Source: SB21 sp964415295
GTDB lineage: Bacteria > CLD3 > SB21
NCBI GenBank assembly: GCA_964415295.1
Contig: CAYPYN010000006.1
Span: 283,443 to 347,442 of the forward strand
Reading direction: 5' to 3'
Length of the DNA stretch: 64,000 bases
In this document: piece after piece, positions 1-8,481 of the stretch
Layout of the letters: each line of letters begins with the position of its first letter
Numbering within the stretch: the stretch's first letter is position 1
Made by a program: the position numbers and the translations under genes
The notes under the pieces: generated by a model
What the model saw: the letters and a program-made list of their open reading frames with translations, nothing else
Told to the model about the DNA's origin: nothing
The model's database searches: none

Positions 1-573
1 CGTGCCGTGAAATCCGTAGCGGCGAACTTTGTAACGGCGGTACATCTGGTAGGGGATCGCATACAGATACGCCGTCGGCGGCATCGTGTGATGGAACGCG
101 GTGTCGAAAACGGCGACCTGAGGAATGCTGCCTCCGAAGATCTCGTTGATCGCATACACGCCTTTGAGATTGGCCGGATTATGCAACGGAGCGAGTTCGA
201 TGCAGTCCTCGATATCGCGGATCACGTTCTCCTCCAGCAGGGCCGAATGCGTGAATTTCTCTCCGCCGTGAACCATGCGGTGGCCGACCGCGTGAATGTC
301 GCGCAGCGATTTGATATTGGGAACATTTGAATCTTTGGCAATGATCCATTTGACGATCTTATCGATCGCCGTTTTATGATCGCGCATGGGCGCCGTCTGT
401 TTCAGAGGCGGCATGCCTTCCGCTTTGAATGATATGATCGATTCGCTTCCGATCCGTTCGATGATGCCGGAGGCCAACTTTTTGTCGCCGTTTTTGGCGA
501 TAAGTTCGAGATCCGTTTCGATCACCTGGAACTTTACGGAGGAACTTCCGCTGTTCAGAACAAGTATATTCAT
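1..573 (-). CDS. ackA: Acetate kinase, N-terminal part (runs off the left edge)
   Basis: Acetate kinase interconverts acetate + ATP and acetyl phosphate + ADP in the cytosol. The first 191 codons are present; the C-terminal half lies beyond the left edge. Reading from the ATG at 573, the protein opens MNILVLNSGSSSVKFQ, the family's phosphate-binding start. It continues with GHRMVHGGEKF (substrate-binding Arg), APLHNPANL, VFDTAFHHTMP (catalytic Asp) and RRYGFHG at the edge, all colinear with the E. coli enzyme. The gene is divergent from the TonB receptor at 708. A phosphotransacetylase domain occurs in this window only as the C-terminal part of the malic enzyme fusion at 43.3-45.6 kb, so this gene's usual partner is elsewhere. 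The reading frame is open throughout; the family assignment is very secure. Confidence 0.96.
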   Translation of the reverse strand, partial: MNILVLNSGSSSVKFQVIETDLELIAKNGDKKLASGIIERIGSESIISFKAEGMPPLKQTAPMRDHKTAIDKIVKWIIAKDSNVPNIKSLRDIHAVGHRMVHGGEKFTHSALLEENVIRDIEDCIELAPLHNPANLKGVYAINEIFGGSIPQVAVFDTAFHHTMPPTAYLYAIPYQMYRRYKVRRYGFHGT

Positions 574-707
574 AACTCACCTTTGCGTTTGCAAAATGTA
601 ATAAAGTCGCCTCTGAAAACCAATGATAACGGTCATGTTTTGTTTTTTGTGGAATACGGTATTTTACCTATTACCTTGAGAAAAATTTTGCATATATTGT
701 TTTTTGA

Positions 708-3275
708 ATGATAAACCTCTTGAGAAATATGAAAATATCAGCGCTGTTCATACTGTTTATTTTTGCAACATCCAATATTTTTTCTCAGTCGCTGGTCACT
801 GGAATTGTGAAGGATGCGGATACCGGAGAACTGCTCATCGGAGCCAACGTGTTCCTTCAGGAAAACAAACGCGGCAGTGTGACCAATCTGAACGGCTATT
901 ATTCCATTCAGACGCCGGAAGGATCATACACGCTCATCTGCCAATACATCGGCTACAAACCGTTCTCAAAGAAGATCGATATCAGGAAGGACGACAAGAA
1001 ATATTCGATTATCCTGATGCATCAGGAGGACATCGAAGGCGAGACAATCACCGTCACGGCTTTCAAAGACAAGGCGATCAACCGGATCGAGACCAGCGTG
1101 ATCGACGTAAGACCGGCCGAAGTGAAGAAACTGCCCGGCGCTTTCGAGGACGTGTTTCGTTCCGTAGCCACACTGCCCGGCGTGATCTCTACCAGCGACT
1201 TCAGTTCCCAGATTGTCGTGCGCGGCGGCAATCCCGATCAGAATCTAGTTCTCCTCGACGGGGCGGAACTCTACAATCCCTACCGTCTCTTCGGGGTCAC
1301 CAGCGCTTTCAATCCGCAGACCGTTTCCAGTTTTGAATTATCCCAGGGCGGATTTCCGGCGAAATTCGGCGACCGCCTGTCGGGTGTTTTGCAGGTGCAG
1401 AACCGCAACGGCGATTTCGAACGTATGTTGGCAGGTAATCTCAATGCCAGTATCACGGACGCTAATTTTATCTTTGAGGGCAAATTGCCCGATGCGGTGA
1501 ACGGGTCGTGGCTCTTTACATCGCGGCGAACGTATTACGATCTCGTGGCCAATAAATTTATCAAAGGCGCTACGGCTCTTCCGTTCTTCCTCGATTTCCA
1601 GGGCAAGGTCACCGTCGCGCCGTGGGAGAATCACACTTTCTCATTTCTGGGCATCGCCAGCAAAGAGGGTGTGGACATCACCGATCCCAATCAAAAGGAC
1701 AAAGACAGCATCCGCGTTTACAATACCACGCGAAACCGCCTGCTTAGCGGCAGCTGGTTCTATGCGCCGAAGGATAACTGGACGATCGCCACGATGGTGT
1801 CGTACTACGAGAACCCGTCTACGAGCGATTTCGGCGGGCGCGGGGAATTCGGCGAAGCGTCCACTTTGGACTCCGCGCGTGTTTTTAATGTGAATTTCAT
1901 TCAGAACATTTCAAGCGTTCTGGTCAAACAGGACCATTCCTACGAGATCAGCGACCGGCATCATTTGGAAACGGGCGCGCAGTATCAGACGGCGGCTACC
2001 GAGCTGCGATGGAAAGTAAAGCAGAATTACACCACCGGCGGCGGCAATGATAACCAGGGGGGCTCAAGCCTTCCGGAATTCTACAATTCACCCGACAATA
2101 ATAACGCCAAGTGGGCCGTGTATGTACAGGACACATGGAAGGTGGATCCGCAGTGGACCCTGCAGGGCGGTCTGCGCTTCGATCATGCCGAGATCAACGG
2201 AAGTTCCACGCTGTCGCCCAGATTGAACGCCGTTTACAAGCTCAACGACCGTACGCGTTTCAAAGCGGCGTGGGGCCTGTATTATCAGTCGCCGGGATAT
2301 GAGAAGTTCGTCAATCAGAATTTCTTTGTCGATTATTCCAAAAAGATCGACATCCGGTCGGAAAAGGCCGTGCATTACATACTCGGGATGGAGCATTATT
2401 TCACCCGCCGCACGCTTCTGAAAACGGAGATCTATTATAAGCCGTATTACGATCTCATCGCAGGGAAAGAACTGATCATCAACGACGGTACGAATAACGT
2501 GCCCGTTCTATTCCAGGATGCGGGCGGGAATTATCTGCATCCGGCAGATTCCGCGGCGATCGTTTCGCGCATCGACCGGCGCACCGTGACCACCGTGCCG
2601 ACGAACGACGGCAAAGGCCACGCGTATGGGTTTGAACTCTTTCTGCAGAGGGACAGCAAGTCGCCCAAAGATAAATTTACCGGATGGGTCTCGTATGCCT
2701 ATTCTGTGGCCAAACGCAAGACGTACGGCACGGAGTCGTATTTTGATTTCGATCAGCGACACACGCTGAGCCTGGTCGGTAATTATCGCTTCAAGTCCTG
2801 GTTTGAATTGTCGGCCAAGTTGAAGTTCGGTTCCGGGTTCCCGACGACCGCGCCGCTGGGTTCCTTGCCTCAGCAGTTCATCGTCGATACCAAGAACGCC
2901 TTCGGGTATGGGGACGGCGCGGCGGACTCCATCGTGATACGGTATGATCAGAACGGGCACATCGTACAAACCATCGACTTCGGCGGGGAAAGCCATAGGA
3001 ACGATAACCGCCTGCCGGTCTATCACCGACTCGATATGCGCGCGTCGTTCTATGCGAAATTCTGGCGCGCGAAGTGGACTTTCTATCTTGATGTGATCAA
3101 TGTATACAACCGCGAGAACGTATTTCAGTATGAATACGGCTACAAAAAAGTGCGCAACGAGCTGACCGGCCGAAATGAGATCGTGTATGACGTCCAGGGC
3201 GACCCCGTGATCGAACGCACCAAAACCTCCGAATTCCCCTTTCTGCCCACGATAGGTGTTAGTGTAGTGTTTTAG
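708..3275 (+). CDS. TonB-dependent outer-membrane receptor with carboxypeptidase-regulatory-like domain
   Basis: An 855-residue TonB-dependent receptor that would take up a ligand across the outer membrane using TonB energy; the ligand cannot be told from sequence. A signal peptide (MKISALFILFIFATSNIFSQ, from residue 8) is followed by a carboxypeptidase-D-regulatory-like beta-sandwich at about 29-115, starting VTGIVKDADTGELLIGANV. The plug domain is at about 130-240 (LPGAFEDVFRSVATLPGV, GGNPDQNLVLLDGAE), and the rest is a 22-strand-type barrel ending in a terminal Phe. The ATG at 729 gives a cleaner signal peptide and may be the true start; neither has a clear ribosome binding site. There is no SusD-like partner next door, so it is not a classic SusCD pair. 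The last 24 codons are duplicated downstream at 3404-3478. Confidence 0.93.
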   Translation: MINLLRNMKISALFILFIFATSNIFSQSLVTGIVKDADTGELLIGANVFLQENKRGSVTNLNGYYSIQTPEGSYTLICQYIGYKPFSKKIDIRKDDKKYSIILMHQEDIEGETITVTAFKDKAINRIETSVIDVRPAEVKKLPGAFEDVFRSVATLPGVISTSDFSSQIVVRGGNPDQNLVLLDGAELYNPYRLFGVTSAFNPQTVSSFELSQGGFPAKFGDRLSGVLQVQNRNGDFERMLAGNLNASITDANFIFEGKLPDAVNGSWLFTSRRTYYDLVANKFIKGATALPFFLDFQGKVTVAPWENHTFSFLGIASKEGVDITDPNQKDKDSIRVYNTTRNRLLSGSWFYAPKDNWTIATMVSYYENPSTSDFGGRGEFGEASTLDSARVFNVNFIQNISSVLVKQDHSYEISDRHHLETGAQYQTAATELRWKVKQNYTTGGGNDNQGGSSLPEFYNSPDNNNAKWAVYVQDTWKVDPQWTLQGGLRFDHAEINGSSTLSPRLNAVYKLNDRTRFKAAWGLYYQSPGYEKFVNQNFFVDYSKKIDIRSEKAVHYILGMEHYFTRRTLLKTEIYYKPYYDLIAGKELIINDGTNNVPVLFQDAGGNYLHPADSAAIVSRIDRRTVTTVPTNDGKGHAYGFELFLQRDSKSPKDKFTGWVSYAYSVAKRKTYGTESYFDFDQRHTLSLVGNYRFKSWFELSAKLKFGSGFPTTAPLGSLPQQFIVDTKNAFGYGDGAADSIVIRYDQNGHIVQTIDFGGESHRNDNRLPVYHRLDMRASFYAKFWRAKWTFYLDVINVYNRENVFQYEYGYKKVRNELTGRNEIVYDVQGDPVIERTKTSEFPFLPTIGVSVVF

Positions 3276-3278
3276 ACG

Positions 3279-3396
3279 AACCTCAACCCTGTCCCTTCTC
3301 CTTTGAAAGGAGAAGGGAACGTACAAGCCGAGTTACGTTCCCCCTCCTCGATTGAGGAAACAGGCTTGCCCCGCGGCCTGACGCGGGGGTGAGGTT
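3279..3396. repeat. MITE-like intergenic hairpin element
   Basis: A 118-bp non-coding unit with imperfect terminal inverted repeats: AACCTCAACCC at the left and GGGTGAGGTT at the right, differing by one inserted base. It starts with a perfect 12-bp stem, CCCTTCTCCTTT (3293-3304) and AAAGGAGAAGGG (3306-3317). It also holds a GC-rich stretch around CCCCGCGGCCTGACGCGGGG. It sits exactly between the receptor stop codon and the orphan copy of the receptor's 3' end. It could be a small transposon derivative or a stem-loop repeat; no coding sequence is present. Confidence 0.55.
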
Positions 3397-3403
3397 GAAA
3401 TCC

Positions 3404-3478
3404 AACCCCGTGATCGAACGCGCCAAAACCTCCGAATTTCCCTTCCTACCCACAATAGGGTTGAGTGTGGTGTTTTAA
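3404..3478 (+). pseudogene. Orphan 3' end of a TonB-receptor paralogue
   Basis: Twenty-four codons plus a stop that match, in frame, the last 24 codons of the receptor (3201-3275). Nine sense codons differ and six of those changes are synonymous (for example TTC/TTT, CTG/CTA, ACG/ACA); the stop differs too (TAG versus TAA). The encoded end, PTIGLSVVF, is still a good barrel C-terminus. That substitution pattern is expected of a diverged protein-coding paralogue, not of a recent sequence duplication. No start codon or upstream homologous sequence is visible, so this is a leftover tail of a second receptor gene. Confidence 0.7.
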
Positions 3479-3575
3479 AAATTCTTTCTAAAACATCTTG
3501 CGTATAGCTCTCCGTATTGTTATTTTTTTCACCGTAGCGACGGGGTGCTACTTTATACTATCGTGGAGCCAAACT

Positions 3576-3650
3576 ATGCCTCCCAAAAAGAAATATTATG
3601 CAATAATGTCATCTTGGAATGATATTGTTGCAATCAAATTAAACCGGTAA
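3576..3650 (+). CDS. Possible 24-residue leader peptide or gene remnant
   Basis: A short open frame, starting MPPKKKYYAIMSSWNDIVA, with a GGAG eight bases before the ATG. It ends 18 bases before the NACHT gene. The opening MPPKKKYYA resembles the start of viroplasmin-like RNase H-associated domains, so it may be the stump of a lost gene. It could equally be chance. The rest of 3479-3668 holds nothing else that I recognise. Confidence 0.2.
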   Translation: MPPKKKYYAIMSSWNDIVAIKLNR

Positions 3651-3668
3651 CTCATAAAGGTCATAAAT

Positions 3669-6041
3669 ATGAATGCAACAAAGGATTACAAACGTGAGAT
3701 AGAAAAAGTCACGGATGAGGCTAAGATACGTGAGCTTTTAAAAATATTATTACCCAAATTAGGCTTTTGCAACGTAATAATTACACACGGGAAAGATGAA
3801 AAAGGGAAGGATCTTGTTTTTTCATCGGTTTCTCAATTAGGGACTTATGATTGGTTTGCGATGGTTGTAAAAAAAGGGAAAATCATCGGATCATCGGATA
3901 CTGATAATAATGCAATAATTAATATCCGCAATCAAATTGAGTTGTGTTTTGAGCATCCTTATTATTTTCCCAAAGAAAATAGAACATACTATATAAATAA
4001 GGTTATTGTTGTTTCAGGGGGGACAATTTCTGCAAACGCGGAAGAACAAATTGTTCACAAATTAAAAGAAAAGGCAAATATCGCTTTTTGGACTTCCAAT
4101 ACTTTGGCTGATTATGTCGAAAAACATATTCCGGAGTTTTTTTCTAATATTGATATACAAACTTCAAACTATTATACGAGACTTCAAGCCGAATTCGATA
4201 AATTAAATGAATTAAAGTCATTTCACTACAGCAAAGAGCTCAAGGCGTTATTTGAAGTTTTTATCGAACCAAAACTTTTAGTCAGGCGACCTAAAGAAAT
4301 AAAATCTAAAGATAAAATCGAAGCACCAATAGAATTCGAATTTCGGTCTGTTAACAGTATTTTAGAAACCCAAGGAAACGCGTTTGTAATAGGTGAGCCC
4401 GGTTCTGGAAAATCTACATTATTGCGAAAGTTGGTGTTGCAATTAATTCATGATAGAAGAGCAAAGAGGGAATATGATAAAATACCAGTCCTAATCAAAT
4501 TTAGAGATGTGATAGTAAATAAAAGTATTTTCGAAGTGACCAAAAGTAATTTGTTGGTTTTTTTTCCAGACGAGGAGCTGTTTAATCTCGATGCTAAACT
4601 TACTAAAGGCGATATTATTCTCTTTATTGATGGTTTTGATGAAATTTCAAATTCCGACGGTCAAGAGGATACAATTAAACTTTTGCAGGATTTTACAACA
4701 AAGTACCCAAAGGTTAAAGTGGTCGCGACTAGTAGAAATACGGAATTCATTAGGAAGAGGGAACAAATTGCTGACATAAGAAAAATGGAACTCCTACCGT
4801 TAAATTATCATCAAATTCAGAGTTTTGTTGGAAAATGGTTTTCAAAAGATGAAGCGAAAAAAACTAGGCTTCTAAACTCGCTTCGAGATACAGATATCAT
4901 GAATAAATTACCCAAAACCCCACTTGTTTTGACTCTTTTGGCAATTCTGTTCGATGAAAACGAAAGTGAAGTACCTTCCAATTTGACAGAATTATATTCT
5001 ATGTTTACAGAATTATTTTTAGGAAGATGGGATGCTGAAAGGAAAATTGAGACTAGTTACAAGTATGAATTGAAGGACAGACTTTTGAGATCGTTGGCGA
5101 AAAAACTTCATGTAGACCATTTTGAAGAAATAACTCCAATCGAAATTAATTCATTTGTGCAAAAACAATTTGATGAACGAGGTTATACTCTAGATGTCGG
5201 AAGTTTTTTAGAAGAAATCGAAACCAGATCTCAACTCTTAATAAGAAACCCAAGGGGAAATTATCAATTTAAACACCTTTCATTTCAGGAGTACTTCTTT
5301 AGCCGAGAGTTGTCTGAAACGCATGCACCACAGGATTTTGTTTGGGAAAAGTTCTTGGATCTTTGGTGGCAGGAAGTTATTTTTTTCTATTGTGGAAGGA
5401 TGAAGGAATGCCCAGATATTCTAAAAAAGATTATAAAGGAAGTTCCTCATGGAGATTTGACGCAACAGTTTCGAAAAACCATGGCATTAGGTCAATTACT
5501 TCAAGCGTCATATGCAAACTTAACCATCGACAAAGTTGAATGTATCCGTCATGGTTTAGAACTTATGATTGAAATATATCATAATTTCTTAAAGATGGAA
5601 AATTTGCCAAGCATGCTGAAGAAAGCATCCAGATATTATATAATTGAACTTTTATCGTTTTTCTTTGAGATTTACTATGGATCAATCACTCTTTCTTCTG
5701 CTATGGAGGAGCTATTTGAAAAACTAGCGTATGATGTAATTGATAATAAAGTCGAAAGCGTCAAAGAAGTGCCATTGCAACTGTTTTTTTTAAGTAAGAA
5801 TTTATCAATGCTTGGAAAAAACGAGCCACTCATAAACTTAGCCGATATTATTTCGACTGATGATATGTCCCTTAATTATGCTCTTGAAGTTAAGTTAAAA
5901 TCAATTAAGTCCGATGAGAATTCAAAAGAATTTACTAAAGCTCTTAGTAAGATTAGAAAAAGAACACGAAAGTGGGAAAAAGAGTTGAAAAAAGAACTCT
6001 CTGAGCCAATGGTGAAAAAAAAGACAACCAAAGGAGTTTAA
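3669..6041 (+). CDS. NACHT-family STAND NTPase with N-terminal nuclease-like domain (candidate antiphage protein)
   Basis: A 790-residue protein. The N-terminal ~160 residues resemble a PD-(D/E)xK/Mrr-type fold: LPKLGF at 28-33, GKDEKGKDLVF with Asp48, then MVVKKG with Lys68. The acidic residue of the (D/E)xK triad appears to be Val, so nuclease activity is uncertain. A linker precedes the NACHT ATPase: Walker A GEPGSGKST near 242, Walker B ILFIDGFDEI near 316, and the NACHT-typical HLSFQEYFFSREL near 535. A helical C-terminal region (about 560-790) could be the sensor. Bacterial NACHT proteins of this layout are known single-gene antiphage systems; that role here is inference. The gene is much more AT-rich than its neighbours, stands alone and has an AAAGG ribosome binding site, which suggests transfer. 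Confidence 0.82.
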   Translation: MNATKDYKREIEKVTDEAKIRELLKILLPKLGFCNVIITHGKDEKGKDLVFSSVSQLGTYDWFAMVVKKGKIIGSSDTDNNAIINIRNQIELCFEHPYYFPKENRTYYINKVIVVSGGTISANAEEQIVHKLKEKANIAFWTSNTLADYVEKHIPEFFSNIDIQTSNYYTRLQAEFDKLNELKSFHYSKELKALFEVFIEPKLLVRRPKEIKSKDKIEAPIEFEFRSVNSILETQGNAFVIGEPGSGKSTLLRKLVLQLIHDRRAKREYDKIPVLIKFRDVIVNKSIFEVTKSNLLVFFPDEELFNLDAKLTKGDIILFIDGFDEISNSDGQEDTIKLLQDFTTKYPKVKVVATSRNTEFIRKREQIADIRKMELLPLNYHQIQSFVGKWFSKDEAKKTRLLNSLRDTDIMNKLPKTPLVLTLLAILFDENESEVPSNLTELYSMFTELFLGRWDAERKIETSYKYELKDRLLRSLAKKLHVDHFEEITPIEINSFVQKQFDERGYTLDVGSFLEEIETRSQLLIRNPRGNYQFKHLSFQEYFFSRELSETHAPQDFVWEKFLDLWWQEVIFFYCGRMKECPDILKKIIKEVPHGDLTQQFRKTMALGQLLQASYANLTIDKVECIRHGLELMIEIYHNFLKMENLPSMLKKASRYYIIELLSFFFEIYYGSITLSSAMEELFEKLAYDVIDNKVESVKEVPLQLFFLSKNLSMLGKNEPLINLADIISTDDMSLNYALEVKLKSIKSDENSKEFTKALSKIRKRTRKWEKELKKELSEPMVKKKTTKGV

Positions 6042-6096
6042 GAAACCACTTAATTGTATTCTGAAGTCCGTGATGATGTAAAAAAAATCTTCCCTC

Positions 6097-6124
6097 TTGA
6101 CATTGAATTGAAACTTTTTATCTT
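6097..6124 (+). promoter_or_regulatory. Predicted promoter of the TetR/efflux operon
   Basis: TTGACA at 6097-6102 and TATCTT at 6119-6124 with a 16-bp spacer form a good sigma70-type promoter pointing at the TetR gene at 6251. An inverted repeat begins at the next base, so a bound repressor would cover the start site. Confidence 0.55.
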
Positions 6125-6152
6125 GGAAACCGTAGAAACGTTCTAAGTTTCC
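6125..6152. promoter_or_regulatory. Putative TetR operator 1
   Basis: A 28-bp inverted repeat with arms GGAAAC and GTTTCC and an inner palindrome TAGAA-ACG-TTCTA. It sits directly after the -10 element and shares arms and overall length with the second repeat at 6204. Confidence 0.55.
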
Positions 6153-6203
6153 ACATAAGATAGCAGTTTTTGTAATTTAAACTGCTAATTTTTTTAACTT
6201 TAC

Positions 6204-6231
6204 GGAAACTGAAAACACTGAAATAGTTTCC
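6204..6231. promoter_or_regulatory. Putative TetR operator 2
   Basis: A 28-bp inverted repeat, arms GGAAACT and AGTTTCC, lying just upstream of the AGGAGA ribosome binding site (6241-6246) of the TetR gene. It has the same GGAAAC-N16-GTTTCC frame as the repeat at 6125, which is 79 bp away. Confidence 0.55.
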
Positions 6232-6250
6232 TGTAATTCTAGGAGAGACA

Positions 6251-6877
6251 ATGTCTGAAGAAATGAAAAAGAGGATCATGGAAGCCGCCGGGCACAAATT
6301 TATCCAGCACGGATTCTCCCGGGTCACCATGGAAGAGATCGCCGAGGAACTCGGCATGAGCAAAAAGACCTTGTACCAGCATTACGACAGCAAGATGGTT
6401 CTGCTCAAGGAACTGGTCGGACACAAGATGAGCGAATGCCAGGGCCTGATGTGCGGTCTGTGCGGAACGGAGAACATGAGCTTTGTCGAAAAACTCAAAA
6501 AGGGGCTCGAATTCGTCGGTTCTCTTTATTCCAGCTTCAATAAACACTTCGTGGACGACATGCGCAAACACGCGCCGGAAGTTTGGAAAGTGATCGACGA
6601 TCACCGCCGCAAACATATCGTCGAGGAATTCAGCGAGTTGCTGAAAGAAGGCGTCGAGCGCGGTAAGTTCCGCCGCGATCTCGATCTGAAACTCACGACC
6701 ACGATCATGCTTACGCTGGTGGAGAACCTGATCAACCCGGATAAATTATCCGAAATGCCGTATTCGGCCCAGCAGATCTTCGATAATATCTCAAAGATAT
6801 TCTTCGAAGGCTTTCTTACCGAAGAAGGTCGCGCGGAGTATTTCCAAAACGAGAAAGCGGCGCATCATTTGGTATAG
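6251..6877 (+). CDS. TetR/AcrR-family transcriptional regulator
   Basis: A 208-residue one-component regulator. The N-terminal helix-turn-helix is clear: RVTMEEIAEELGMSKKTLYQ at about residues 24-43, followed by HYDSK, the usual end of the TetR DNA-binding domain. The C-terminal ~150 residues are the ligand-binding helical domain, which is not recognisable beyond the family. The start has AGGAGA four bases upstream. It is the first gene of a cluster with TolC, adaptor and RND pump genes, so it most likely represses the operon and itself and releases on binding a pump substrate. Two matched inverted repeats in its promoter are the likely operators. Confidence 0.93.
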   Translation: MSEEMKKRIMEAAGHKFIQHGFSRVTMEEIAEELGMSKKTLYQHYDSKMVLLKELVGHKMSECQGLMCGLCGTENMSFVEKLKKGLEFVGSLYSSFNKHFVDDMRKHAPEVWKVIDDHRRKHIVEEFSELLKEGVERGKFRRDLDLKLTTTIMLTLVENLINPDKLSEMPYSAQQIFDNISKIFFEGFLTEEGRAEYFQNEKAAHHLV

Positions 6878-6887
6878 TTTTTAGACA

Positions 6888-6916
6888 GCGAACCCCGAGC
6901 TTGCCGAAGGGTTCGC
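6888..6916. repeat. Hairpin after the TetR gene
   Basis: GCGAACCC at 6888-6895 pairs with GGGTTCGC at 6909-6916 across a 13-base loop. No T-run follows, so it is not a convincing intrinsic terminator; it may attenuate or protect the transcript between the regulator and pump genes. Confidence 0.45.
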
Positions 6917-6944
6917 TTGGATTCACCGAAAGGGAACGTCCATT

Positions 6945-7019
6945 GACCGAAAATAGTAACCGAAACTTTGGCTCAAGTATTAGATTTGCAAAACGAAAAT
7001 TGATCGAGACCGAAAATAG
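6945..7019. repeat. Pair of 12-bp direct repeats upstream of the TolC-like gene
   Basis: GACCGAAAATAG occurs at 6945-6956 and again at 7008-7019, 63 bp apart (about six helical turns), in the leader of the efflux genes. They could be protein-binding sites or a local duplication. Confidence 0.35.
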
Positions 7020-7037
7020 AAACTTACTGGAGATATC

Positions 7038-8384
7038 ATGAACCCACTGAAATTATTGCTTGTTTGTTTATTGATCACAGGCTCTGCATTGGTGGCGCAG
7101 GAAAAAAAGAAATTGACCATTGAAGAAGCCGTTGAGATCGGGCTTGCCAATAGCAAGTTCGTCCATGCGTCCCAGATGAAAGTGGAATCCGCCACCGCCA
7201 AAACGTCGGAAACCCATGCCGTACGCCTGCCTTCGCTCAAACTCAGCGCGGGCTATACGCGCCTGAGCGATGTTCCCGCCGGGCAGTTTGTCATTCCGGC
7301 CAACGCGTTCGGACCCGGTGTCCCGGCTGATCCTATCGTCAACACGATTGCCCCGGCGATACTCAACACGTACACGATGAAAGCGACCGTGCAGCAGCAG
7401 ATCTTCACGGGATTCCGCCTGCAGAATAGCTACAAAGCCGCAGAGCTTTCTGAAAAAGCGAGTAAAGATGAATTTGAAAAAGATAAGATCGACCTGATCT
7501 ATAATGTTCGCCTCGCGTACTGGAGCCTATTCCGCGCCATCGAAGTAAAAAAAGTTGTCGATGAAAACGTCTCCCAGGTCGCTGCGCATCTCAAGGACGC
7601 TCAGAATCTTTTTCAGCAAGGTATGATCACCAATAACGACGTGCTCAAGGTTCAGGTCCAGCTTTCCAGCGTTCGCCTGCTCCAGATCGATGCGAAAAAT
7701 GCGGTAGAACTTGCAGCGATCAATCTGAATAATGTGATCGGTCTTCCCCTGGAAACGCCGGTGGATATTGCTTCTTCCATTACTCACGATCCCCTGATCT
7801 TTGACGAAGTGTCCGCTCTGATCCGCAAGGCGGAGTCCGGCCGTCAGGATATCAAGGCAATGCAGTCCCGTGTGATGGCCGGCGAGGCCGCCGTCAAAAT
7901 GGCGCAGTCGGGCTATTACCCCCAGGCGTCCGTGACGGGCAACTACTATTACAACCGCCCCAACAGCCGTTACTTTCCCGCCAAGGACGAATTCAAGCCC
8001 ACGTGGGATATCGGCGTGAATATCAATTTTGATGCGTGGAACTGGGGCGCGACGAAGTACCAGGCCAAACAGGCTCAGGCTCAGGCGGCTCAGGCCAAGG
8101 ACGCGCTCGGAATGCTCAAAGACGGAGTGAGCCTCGAGGTGACGCAGAGTTATCTGAGTCTTCAGAAAGCAAAAGAAAAGATCACGGTGGCCAAAGAAAA
8201 TATCGATCAGGCCGAAGAAAGCTACCGCATCACAAGCGAAAAATTCAAACGCGGCGTGGCGCTGACGACCGATCTTCTCGACGCGGAGGTAGCCGTTTTG
8301 CGCGCCAAGACCGATCATACGGACGCCTTGGTGGAATACGAGATCGCGGAGTCGAAATTATTGAAAGCCGTTGGAGAGAGATAG
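7038..8384 (+). CDS. TolC-like outer-membrane efflux protein
   Basis: A 448-residue outer-membrane factor forming the exit duct of a tripartite pump. It has a cleaved signal peptide (about 20 residues, ending LVAQ) and then LTIEEAVEIGLANSK, the typical first helix of the OEP repeat. Two OEP repeats of helical hairpins and barrel strands follow, the second starting around residue 240, with long Ala/Gln/Lys-rich coiled coils (for example QAKQAQAQAAQAKD). GGAG lies seven bases before the ATG. The gene stands between the TetR gene and the adaptor gene in one plus-strand operon, so it should work with the adaptor at 8482 and the RND pump at 10058. Confidence 0.93.
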   Translation: MNPLKLLLVCLLITGSALVAQEKKKLTIEEAVEIGLANSKFVHASQMKVESATAKTSETHAVRLPSLKLSAGYTRLSDVPAGQFVIPANAFGPGVPADPIVNTIAPAILNTYTMKATVQQQIFTGFRLQNSYKAAELSEKASKDEFEKDKIDLIYNVRLAYWSLFRAIEVKKVVDENVSQVAAHLKDAQNLFQQGMITNNDVLKVQVQLSSVRLLQIDAKNAVELAAINLNNVIGLPLETPVDIASSITHDPLIFDEVSALIRKAESGRQDIKAMQSRVMAGEAAVKMAQSGYYPQASVTGNYYYNRPNSRYFPAKDEFKPTWDIGVNINFDAWNWGATKYQAKQAQAQAAQAKDALGMLKDGVSLEVTQSYLSLQKAKEKITVAKENIDQAEESYRITSEKFKRGVALTTDLLDAEVAVLRAKTDHTDALVEYEIAESKLLKAVGER

Positions 8385-8393
8385 AAAAACATT

Positions 8394-8445
8394 AACCGCA
8401 AAGGACGCAAAAGAAATAAAAATAATTAAGCGAGCTTTGGCGGTT
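8394..8445. repeat. Intergenic inverted repeat within the efflux operon
   Basis: AACCGCAAAGG at the left is complementary, with one bulge, to CTTTGGCGGTT at the right, enclosing an A-rich loop. It lies between the TolC-like and adaptor genes and may be a transcript-stabilising stem or a dispersed repeat. Confidence 0.4.
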
Positions 8446-8481
8446 CAAAAATTAGAAGTTAAACAAAAGGAGTAAGCAGAT

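Noticed and set aside
574..707. Promoter between ackA and the receptor
   Set aside because: TATATT occurs near 693 but no convincing -35 element at the right distance on either strand.
3201..3478. Duplicated receptor end as att sites of an integrated element
   Set aside because: Only about 200 bp separate the copies and the differences are mostly synonymous, which points to an old gene remnant rather than recombination sites.
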